Of a stretch of DNA of 64,000 nt, positions 12,501 through 23,400 are shown one piece after another. Source of the stretch: Mansonella perstans (Eukaryota; Nematoda; Chromadorea; Rhabditida; Onchocercidae); contig JBAMDO010000079.1 of assembly GCA_037074765.1 (NCBI GenBank), positions 1-64,000 on the forward strand, written 5' to 3'. Within the stretch, counting starts at the first letter, position 1. The number at the start of each line of letters is the position of its first letter. The notes under the pieces are model-generated. The model did no database searches, was not told the DNA's origin, and saw only the letters and a list, made by a program, of their open reading frames with translations. The translations under genes and the position numbers were made by a program.

Positions 12501-15500
12501 TTTTATTTTCTTATTAAAGGAAAATTTTAATAATAATAGGTTTTTTGTACTGCGGTAAAGTGGAAAATATCCTAATTAAAAACATCTTCTAAGTAATCTT
12601 TTCTATCCTGGATCAATATACCAATGGATGAAATATCCTGGATCAATAAGATTAGCTAATCTTATCTATTTCTTATCGATCTTACTAATTTTTCCATGCA
12701 TTTAATCATTCTTAATCAAAAAGCAGGATTGATCCCATTCATGAAATTTTCTCTTCTAGATTATATGTGGCAGTATTTGGTTTGTCTGTTTCGAATTAAA
12801 CTTTTGAAAAGTTCTGTCTTTAAAAAATCCAAGCAGTGTCTTAAATCATTTTTATGAGAAATAGGAGTAGACCATTAATTAATTAGATTTGTCTTAACCA
12901 AGAATTGCCTTAGAAATTTCAGTTGTATTGTTAACTATGTTTAATTTCATATGCAGTTCTTTTTTAGTTTTCAAAGGTGATTTAATGAGAAGTCCTGAAA
13001 GATAATTATTTTGAGTTATGAAAATCCTTAATCTCGAAACTTATGATTTTAAAAATAATAATTAATTAATGTTTAGGTTACGTTTTTCCTACTGGTTCAG
13101 CAAAAACAGATAACCAATCAGGCGAATGTGATGTAATGAAACTACCGTATATATGTGAAACCTATGCAGGTTAATAATATTTTGCTGATATGATATGAGG
13201 GGTAACAGAATGTTAAATCAAAATAATTAGAAAGGAAATTAGAAATTAAATGTTTACTGAAATACGAACTTTAGCAAATACTGGTCAATTAATATATAGC
13301 CAATGATTTATTGCTAATTTTTGGAATAATTTAGTTCGAAAAAAAGGTTGAAATTTGAAAGGTCAGATTAAAAATAAAACAATGAATAAGAAATAGAATT
13401 GGAAGATCAGAGTAATTAATTGCTTAATTGTTAGGATCTAATACTTTCCCTCTAACAACTTATCATGCACTCCTTAATTAGTTGATCAGTGCTTCAGATG
13501 GATCAGCAAGTGATAAGAAAATTGAAAGGAGAAAGACATGTTATGAAATGAATGACGTTATGTATTGCTTCCTTGTCAATGATCCAAACAAACATAGTTC
13601 GTTAAATTTAATTAGTTCATAAGTTCTAATAAAAATTATTATAATAATATTAAACGGAACAGTATGTTTGCACTGTCATTTCACAAATAATGACAAAACA
13701 TTTTATATTTTATCATTTCATTGATTTGTCAAAATATGAAGTTTGAAAATTAATTAATGGAACTTAAAATTTTGTTTTTTAAAAGATTTTTCTCATGTTA
13801 TAACTTCATTAGTTTTTCTGCACCATTTCATTTTCTTTTTTTTTTTGCACTTTATTTTTTAAATATAGAATTTGAAAATTAATTAATGATATGGTAGCTC
13901 TTATTAAAAAAGTAGGCAAAAACAAAAATTCGCTTCATTTTTGCCATTTTCAATTAGTTTGTTAAAAAGAAAAAATTTGTAAAAATTTTTTTTGTAATAG
14001 TAATCGATTTCGAAACATTCAGTTAATGGATATTTTAATTTTACGGATGCGTCTGAAATTTGTGAAGCGTTACCAACAAATTATACAAATTACGGTAAAA
14101 AATATGGCCAAATTGCGCAAGCTGATAATATTTTCGAATGGTTGTTTTTAACCTCAATGGCATTGGCAAATGATTATAATGAGTTCTTTATGGGTATTCG
14201 TTTCAAGAAATCGAGAGGGTACGGTGCTAGAATTTTTTTAGGAAATTTTCTGTCTATGAAAGTACTTTGAAAAATTTCGATTCCTTTTTTTCATCGGTTA
14301 TAATAATTTAATTAATGTAATTTGTTGTTGCAATTATTTTTTTAGTGAAAAGTAAAGTATAAGCCTTGCCGAATTTATTGAATAGCAATCAATAATCATA
14401 TAATTATCTTTATTATCATTCTTTCCATGGTTATGATAAATATCAGCAAATTTTTAACCAAGGCGAAGAAACTAAATTTCATTCATTGGAAAATGCCTTG
14501 AAGAAAAGAATGCAAAAAATTTAGCAATAAATAATTCTTCAAATGTCAAAAATTTTCGAAATGTAACAAAAACTCATTGAATAATTTCTGCAATAAAACT
14601 TTAGAATTTTATAGATTTTATCCAAATAAATTCGGAGTTTCAAAAATTAAAGAAAACTATTACTTTCATTAAACATTTTTTATTTGTCCATTTCCTAGTT
14701 TGTATAATTTTAAAGTCTTGTTTGCTTTTATTAGATAGGACAGGATTTCCTCCCACATTTTTCAATTCAGAATAAAGTAAATCTTTCCTGTATCAGAGTC
14801 AAATATTCTGAATATGTTGATTCCCGTCCGAAAGTTCTTTTTCTTTTTTGTTTCAGATTTAAAAGATTAGATGGACAACGATTACTTTTAACACCATGGG
14901 ATATTGGTGAACCGGCTTTGAGGAATGGTGATTGTGTTGTGGTGAGGATTGGTAAAGATGGCCCGACATGGTTTATGGACGATTGTAAGAAACGTAAATT
15001 GACTGTTTGTCGACTATTCAATGAAGGCATGAGTGATTTTTTTCCTTTTGAAAAATTCCAGATTGGATTGAATTAAAAAGAAGGAAAGGTTTAAAATTTA
15101 ACTTATGCATATTGATTATTTACAAAATTGAGACAAATAATTTTAAACTCGTTCTTTGCTGATTAATTTAAAATAATTGAAACATTTCACGTTTTTATCG
15201 TGTACTACGTCAGTTATTGTGCAAACATCCAAAACGTCAAGTTATCATATGTCGTGAAGTACGCCAATTATCAAAAAAACCACGAATATGTCTATCATGT
15301 GATATATTTAAAACAGTTTGTATCAGTTATTTCATAGTTTCTTCAGTAATAATTCATCATATCATTGGTAAATTTATTTTAGAGAAGCTGACAAATATGT
15401 CGACACCAATAGTACGGTGTCCAGATGGTAAAGAAGACTGGATTCTTGGTGAAACACATTGCTATCATTTAGTTAGCAATACATCAATGTTCAGTTCAGG

Positions 15501-18500
15501 CTTTAAGGCAGATCATGATTGTTTTAAGGTAAGTGCAAGCGGAAAACAAATGCGCCCAGTTAGAGATTCATTACGGTACTAAGGAAGTGAAATATAATGG
15601 TGTAACTGAAAAATGCCTATAACACTTCTTACTTTTTCCAATCTTAGTGAAATTATTATCCAAATTCTCTGTTATCTTTTTTTGTTCGGAAAAAATTCCG
15701 AATTTAATTCAATTTAAATACGTTTTTGCTTTTGAATTCATTACACTTAGATGATAAGAACATATATAAAATAAGCGTCTTATACATATTTAAAATATCT
15801 TGATTAGGAAATCTTATGATAAATCACTCAGCTTTAACGGGCAGAATCACTTCACCTGCTTGTGCCCCAGCTTTAAATGGTGCCTGAGGGTCATCCTCTT
15901 CATCCGGTACTTCTGCCCATTGAATCACAAACTTATCCTCTCTAGGTGGCCCTTCCAGGCGGATTATTCTTAACTCTGTTTTATCACCTTTCGAAACAAA
16001 TCCGTACACTGGTGTAACACGGTAGTGATCGTTATTGGTTGATTTCACCTAAATTTCAAAATTCAAACTTCAGATGGTAAGCCCACTCGATTGCATCAGG
16101 TCTAATTTATCTCCAATAATAAAAATCTCATAAAGAGAAAAAATTGTTAATTACAAAAAGATTACTGGCACAGAATTTTCTTCAATTTAAAACAATTGTG
16201 CAAAAGGAATTAATTAGATAATTGGTAATTTTAAAGTATAAAAAAATTTAACCTTAATTCGACAAATTATACTTCCATCAATTTATAAGATAAATTTTGA
16301 AATTTACGAAAGAAAAATAAAAGGAAACAAACTTTGAAGCTAAGTCTGCCTTCAGCTAGATTGATAACATTAACCGTGACATTATCACCAGCAGCTTTAA
16401 ATGTTACATCGGGGGGTTCGACATTCATTGCCATCTCAAATTTACAGTATTTAATGGAAGAACAAACAGACAGTAATGATATGCTTTGAAAAGCAAATAA
16501 AACTGGAATGAAAAATTTTTATTGGAATGAAATAATTTAAAAACTTTTCTTTATATAATTTATTTGCATAATTTTCTACAAACTTGCATTTTGCATTTTT
16601 CATTTTGAAAATTTTGGATGTTTTTTTGATATGAAAGCATATTTATGCAAATTAATACATAATAAAGTAAATTAGTAAATTATATGACGTAATGTAATAA
16701 CGTATTTTTATATCTATTTCAAAGTTCGGTTTTTTTTTTAAATTATTTTTTTCTTATTACTTTAAAATAAATAATAAACGCAGCATTATTAACTGCAATT
16801 GATAATATCGGAAATATAATTTTTATTTATTTTTTCCATTTTCGATCAATACTCTTAATTAATAACCATTTTTGCTCTTAATTGTAGTCACTTTTAAGTT
16901 CTAATTATCATTTGAGATTGGATAAGGATGAATGAAAGTAAGGTATTCGTTTAACGAATCGATGATAATTAATGTAAATATAAAAGAGCGAACTGCATAA
17001 GAATCGGTGCACGATAAAATATTTAAATAAATTGTAGAATAAGTTGTACACACGCACAATTTTAAATACTAACTGATTTTAGTATTTCAACGCAACCTTG
17101 GCTAGTTTTGTGACACAAAGAGATTTTGAACTATTCAAAAGTCATGTATTGCATCATGAGCTATCCGTATCAAATGCTTTAATTGGGCTCATTCGACAGC
17201 ATCACGGTAACCTTTTTTTTATTTTCTAAACTTATCAATAATCCTACATGATAGCAATGATAATCACACGAAAATGTTACTAGAGTAAAAGATAGTTGAT
17301 AACAAAATGTCCTAAAAAATAATGATAATGATGATAATTTGTAGTGACACTGCCGATGACAATAATAGGGGTGTCACTGAAAGTTTATAATGTTGTTGAT
17401 AATATTGATAATAATATTTATAATAATATTGGTGATAGTAGCATAAAAAACAGTGAATAATTTATGATGTTGGCGATAATAATGATAATTGAAATGATTA
17501 TATGAGCAAGTTACAGGATCAATAAATGGGCATTTTATTGTTTTAAAAAAATTAAATTTTTTTTTAGGTTCGTATGCTTGGAAAGATTCATCACCGGTGA
17601 CATTTCTGAATTGGGCCGAAGATGAACCGGATGATGCAAAAGGACGGATGGTACAACATTGTGTAAAGATGGATCTTAGCCATAATTACAGCTGGCATAG
17701 CCTTAGTTGCTGGCAAAGTACCCATTTCATATGCTCAACACCGGTCGTTTATATACATAATAATCTTTCTGCAGGTATTTTTCATAAATATTAAACTTTT
17801 TTCTATTTAAATCGAAATTCCAAACTTTTTTTCCTTTTATTTGATAACAATTAAAATGAACTATGAAAACTTGTTTCACGTTTAGCAATGAATAAAATGG
17901 CAGCAAATTTGTGAATTACTGAATTAATTTAATTTCATTCGATTATTCAATATTTTTATTCCAAATGCAAAGATGAAAGTGAAACATTTCTATCATCAGA
18001 TTTATCGGACGGTAACGCGAGGAAGCATAGGGAGAATAATGATACTTATACTAGCAAGTCAGGCGCAAATGATCGAAGTGGTAAGTGCTGCATTTTTATA
18101 ACTTTATTTTTAAAATTTATCGCTTTAAGAGAAAAAAAAATTTAGCGGTTCGCTCAGGAATGCCAAAGTTAAAAGTCGTGACGTAAATTGATTATAGCGT
18201 AAGCATTGAATAAGTCACAAATTTAGTTTTATCTGATTTACGCTTCCCACAAATCGTAAACAGGCATAACATGGAAAAGTTTAACATTCAATTTTATGAT
18301 AACTATGATTTAAACTGTAGTGAAATTGGAATTAAAAAAAATTTTCTTACCATTCTCTCATTTCATATATAAAACTTTGTTACAGTTTATAAAGCTTTTC
18401 ATTTCCTTTCCATTTTCTTTCAACTTATTTTACAATCATTTTTACTGAATAATTAATTAAATTTTCACTTCTATATTAGTCTAAATTTTGCCACAATTAC

Positions 18501-18716
18501 TATTTGTTATTAATAAGATTTGTAGTGTCACTAATATCACCATCACAATCGATAAGCGCAATTGGTATTTTTGGTGAAATTTGTCTAGTTATCATCATCG
18601 TGCTAGGTATAATTGGTGGTAGACAATTGTGGAAACAAAAACGACGATTGCGCATGAGCAATCAACGAATTGTTCAATTTGATCAACTTCAAAATGAGGA
18701 AGAAAATACCATTTAG
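6501..18716 (+). CDS. Transmembrane protein with five C-type lectin-like domains
   Basis: Exons: 6501-6591, 6883-7079, 7328-7467, 7894-8003, 8186-8280, 8359-8440, 8669-8895, 9363-9433, 9729-9839, 10056-10073, 10185-10357, 11140-11259, 11895-12088, 12325-12388, 13077-13169, 14023-14218, 14857-15032, 15383-15528, 17083-17206, 17568-17774, 17973-18080, 18526-18716. They join in frame to about 977 residues. Residues 1-17 form a signal peptide (MYTLFLLFLSAFDVTGA). Five lectin-like domains follow at roughly 35-205, 250-405, 430-593, 596-715 and 725-870, shown by the WIGL/WIGM cores and terminal Cys motifs (RRFICQ, HFAICR, PYICE, TVCR, HFICS). A polar linker precedes one helix (about 926-944, ICLVIIIVLGIIGG) and a basic 33-residue tail. 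It is therefore a type I surface or secretory-pathway protein, probably a recognition receptor or adhesion molecule. No domain keeps the full EPN/QPD plus WND calcium-sugar motif, so ligands may not be sugars. Domain 4 lacks the usual N-terminal portion. Exon 17's donor is uncertain (GT at 15033 or GC at 15027). An antisense MSP gene lies in intron 18. Confidence 0.85.
15824..16434 (-). CDS. MSP-domain sperm-specific protein (SSP class P type)
   Basis: Two exons, 16434-16333 and 16048-15824, join in phase 0 (SFK|VKS) to give 108 residues. The start MAMNVEPPDV and the run TPVYGFVSKGDKTELRI followed by FVIQWAEVP match the small one-domain relatives of nematode major sperm protein (class P, e.g. 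C. elegans SSP-19), and the length is typical of that subfamily. These are immunoglobulin-like beta sandwiches of the amoeboid sperm cytoskeleton and are usually expressed only in the male germline. The gene lies wholly within intron 18 of the lectin-like gene on the opposite strand. A CTGTAAATTTGAG splice-like site directly abuts the ATG. An unusual acidic insert (PDEEDDPQ) sits before the last strands. Confidence 0.88.
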
Positions 18717-20422
18717 ATAATGCGACAACCACGGGTATCAGTAATTAGTGTTAATGATAATGAAAGAGTATCGCTGTTAATTTTGCGAAATTTCCATATT
18801 TCTCAAGAAAAGAACGATTTGATAATCATACTAACACAAAAGTTTGATTGAATTATTTTATTTCAATTTTAATACAGAAAGTCAAAATTTTATGTCTCTA
18901 ATTTTCCCATTGTCCATAATTTGCCTTATTTTATTTTCTTTTTTTTGTTCATTTATGCAAATTTTTCCAGTCCATTTATGATGCATTAATAATTAAATGG
19001 TTAATTAAAGACAACAATGAAAAAAAACAAGACGAACATTATACTGCAAAGAGTGATAAAAATTTGCATCGAAATACATTTCATCTATTGCATTTTAAAT
19101 TTAATCTTTTTTTTAAAAAAATACAATTTTGAATTTCAAATATTTCACACATTTCATATTTAGCTTCTTTCTAGCCATCCTCCGTTATGAAATTCGTAAT
19201 TGTAATTTTATTTCGCTTTATGTTTTCTTTATCCTATTTTCAGTTACACTTCTCTTCAAATGCAATTTAGTTGGTTTTAAGTAAAAGATTTCTTTGAATT
19301 TATATTCAAACGATCATAAAATTACAAGTGAACTTTCTCAGTCGTGTAATATTGGTAAAAAAATCATTTCATAAATATCAATTTTTCAATGAACAAGCGA
19401 TAATTTTGAAAAGTGCGTTTATTAAACTGAAAAATTCAAATTCAAGTGATGGGCAGTGATTTTTAAATTTCTGTGAAAAAACTGGATTTAATTTTTTTCA
19501 AAGTTAGTTGATTTATAATTTTGTAAGAAACATTTTAGAGTTCAACAGCTACATTAAACAGTAATTGCAATTCCGGATAGTTGTCACTTGACTTTCCACC
19601 CGGATTTCAGGAAAGAATCAGAAAATTGCGACCTAGATATTCTCTATCTCATCTATTTTCTGATCCTTTCCTGGGCATTTCAATTTGCTGTATAATTTTT
19701 TGGGATTTATTTGCGAGTAAAAGCTGAGAAATTTCAAAATTTCATCAATTTCTTTCCGACTAAGATAAAAATATTTTTTGTTCCATTTTATTCAGACTAT
19801 TCTACATATTATATATGTATCCAACATGTATGCAGTTGAGAGACGGCGACATTGGGAAATTCCCCGTACTCAACGCGCTGAGATTTTGTTATCTTCGGAA
19901 AAAGCTTTTTTTTATCTTGAAAAAACTTTTAGTTAACTTTAGAGGAAAAAAATTTTTAGAGGTTTTTTTAAGTTATTGCTAATTAAGACATATAATCAAT
20001 TAGAGAATGTCAAGCTATGCTAAATTACAAAACTCAAAGTATCAAATATTCTAAGCAATTCAACAGTTAATTAATTGACCAAAATCACTGAATGGCTCGA
20101 TAATTACTACCGTAAGGCTTATTTTGAATGCTAAGTAATTCAAATCATTCCGGCAAACAATCATGAAACAAATTTTGAAAAAAAAAATTACTCTTTCACT
20201 GAAGTATCATGTAGGAAAAGTTGAGACTTTTCATTAAATTTTCTAAAGATTCCCAAAATACCTTTGTTTCGATGAAAAAGATTCACATTCTTCCTCCCAC
20301 TATTATCCCCCGCCTTCCCGCAGATCTTTATATTGAAGAATGAATCACTTAAAGTATCTCAGTGTGAAGGATGCAAAATGAATACATAACAGAAAACGCG
20401 ATTTTTGAAGAAAATTTTCCAT
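18717..20422. other. Convergent intergenic region
   Basis: This lies between the stop codons of two convergent genes. It holds their 3' untranslated regions and an 18-bp inverted repeat (19609-19672, listed separately). No open frame of interest was seen on either strand. Confidence 0.6.
19609..19672. repeat. Inverted repeat, 18-bp arms, hairpin-forming
   Basis: The left arm AGGAAAGAATCAGAAAAT (19609-19626) and the right arm ATTTTCTGATCCTTTCCT (19655-19672) are reverse complements except for one position, with a 28-base loop. Wobble pairs could add about three more outer base pairs. It may be a small RNA precursor, a terminator-like structure, or chance. Confidence 0.5.
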
Positions 20423-23400
20423 TTAATCAACCATCATTTTTTCTTTATCACCAAACGGTTCTTCTTTGAGATCAATTCGTTGCTTCAGTGCAAACTGAAA
20501 TTTAAATTTAATTATAGATCGATAAAATTTTCAACGTAATAATGGAAGAAAATTTATCATTACTTCCATCTGTTGAATTATTAAAAAAATTACAAAACCA
20601 TTTTATAATTTACTTTTAAATTGTTAAATTACTTATGAAAATGAAGCGATACCCTGAAAAAAATATAAAACACAAAAAATTAACGTCACTTATTCCTTTT
20701 GTTAAAAAGAATACAATTCGAAATTCAAAAAAAACAGAAATTTAAGTCTCAAATTATCAAAGCCTCTAATACTTATGAAGAAATGTTAGCTTCAATACTG
20801 CAAAGTTACGAAGTATTCAATGATGTGTCACATTGAACTTCATAATGCTGAAGAAGAAAGCAATGAAAAAGTAAATTGGTACGGAAGTAATCAAGCAGTA
20901 AAGTAATTAGTTTGAAAATTTTCACTCAATGTATAACTCTTCCCAATTATTTTCCTCAATTTTTCCAATGTTATTTGCAAAAAAAAGAAAGAGGGAGATG
21001 AAATAAGACTTTGAAATTAGAATCTTTTTCAATAATTTTAGATTTTAAATTTTAATTTGTCAAAATTTTTTTTGCACGAATTTCGAATTTTAATTTTTAT
21101 TCTTTTGGGGCAATTTATTGAGAACAATAAAACAAAACACTTCGTTCATTTCTTTTCTTTTTCCCAGCTAATTCAAAAATGATTGCCATGGAATTTAAGC
21201 AAACGCCTTCCATGATGTTTCTCGCTGTACCTCAAATGATTAATTACAGGTGTTCCACATATTACAAGATAACTCTATGATTATCAAGTGAAAATAATTA
21301 GAAGTTTTTAATAAGTATTATGAATTGTTTTACTTTTCACCTTTTAAATAATGAACGACACATCTGTAAAAAAGAGTTAAATTTTAAAATTTGATAAAAT
21401 TCCAATATTTATAATTACTCCTTCTTTTGTTCCCTTTTCTGCAAATTTATGGATGAAAATTTCTGATTGAACTTTTTTAAATTTAATTTTAGTAACGAAA
21501 AAACTGAAATTGTAAAATATTGGTGAATTTTCTTTCATGTTCAGTTTTTTATGAAATTTCCCACTATACATTATTTATGTTTCCCAAGTCATTTTCTGTT
21601 GTATAATTATGCCAAATACCTGCCTTTTTTCTTCCCAAGGTTAATATTATTTATCATGAAATTTCGGGTAAGACGAAGAAAGAGGAAAAGAGCGAGCGAT
21701 GAGGGTAATTGTCGAAAATTTCGCTTTTTTTTTGTAAGACAATTTCTACTGACACAGATGGAACTAGTTTTGTTACCTTTCCATGGTTCCTGTCGCATTA
21801 TTTCACAAAAATGTAATTTTCATGGCAATCAAAAATTTTTTTTTTATAACCATTTCCTAAGTAAACAAAATGATATCTTACACTGTTTACAACAAAGATT
21901 TTATGCAAATGAAATTTCTGAAGAAATATTTTCTTAATTCGATGATGTTGTAAATCAATCAATAATTTAAAGCATTTGAAAAAAAAACATAAAAATAAAC
22001 CTGAAATGAACAGGAACCCTTTGATATTAATCGCACACATTGTGCATTTTCAATCATAGCAGCTGCTTTAACTTCTTTCCTGGCATGTCCTGAATCCATA
22101 TATTCCCGGAATATCTCAACTATATTCATTGTTAAAGGCAATACTAGAGCACCATCCTTCCTTCTACAATATTTGCTATAGTTTCAACGAAAAGAAAAAT
22201 TGAAATTTGAAATTAAATCTAAGCAGTTTTAAATATGAAATAAATAATAATTAGCAAATTTGTTTTCTTTTTCTTTTCTTAAAACGAAATTTTCAATCTA
22301 ATTTTATTATGAAAGCATATAAGTCTACATCTAGATAGAGAGCAAAGTTACTTTCAATTGATTAATTTTTAGTCAAACTGAGTTTCACAGTTAAATTTAT
22401 AATGCAACTAACCGCCGGATTGATATTGTCACCAAACCAGACAGCAATGTACAGATCTTGTACGTTCCCTGATAATTCATTTCTTCAATGATAATTGAAG
22501 CTTCCGTTTTGTAATGAGGTGGTACAACAACGCTACTATCAACACCCCACGACAGCATTTCAGATTTTGTATTTTCATTTACATTGTTGAAATTCATTTC
22601 ATGCTTGAAGCCTGCTTTCAATTCGGCTATTTCACCTAAAGCATTATGTGAAAGTTGTTGTTAAACTATTGTATAAGAAGCTGTGACTGCTACAAATTGT
22701 GAATTGAGATTTGAAATATCGAACTTTGTTTTGTCAATGAACTGAGAAATTCTTGATAAGATCATACATCGCAAAAGGCTAATTTTTTTTGCAACTAAGA
22801 ATGTTTACCTCATTTATCACTTTTTTTTAACTAATTTACCATTCATTTATTCTTTTTCCTATATTTATTCAAATATACAATTTAATTAATTAAAATTTCC
22901 CGGTAAAACTTGGAGGGCAAATAAGAGCAACAACAACAATCGGATTAATTATTAACGTTATTGTTTATTCGCTTTGTATTTTTCCAGGCTATCATTTTTT
23001 CCGTTTGTTAATAAGCAATTGCATGCGTGCTACTTATTTCCATTCATTGTCCAATCAATCATTGAGCAATAATGGCCTAAGCCTTATTTAGCATGCATAC
23101 CAGTGCAATAGAAAATAAAAGCCGAAAATGAGAAAAAAGTAAAGCGTAAGAGACCAAGCACTTTTTGTTCCATAAATCACAGAGATAATGATTTCAAACT
23201 GCCATTTTTCATACTGAAACGAATGTTTGAGGGAGAGAAAAAAAAATGCTGAAAAGAATAAATGCATTTCTTTGCTCTTACAACAATGAAATTTCATCGA
23301 TTTTAAGCTTTAATTTCGCTTTTTTTTTTTCATTTCTTTCAGGATTTCAGGATGAATGGAAATAATTAAATGAAAATTTCATTGTCTATTACTTCCAGAA

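Noticed and set aside
21551..22040. Overlapping open frames of 63 to 128 codons on both strands
   Set aside because: Low-complexity Phe/Lys composition; they lie in or beside introns of the aerolysin-like candidate.
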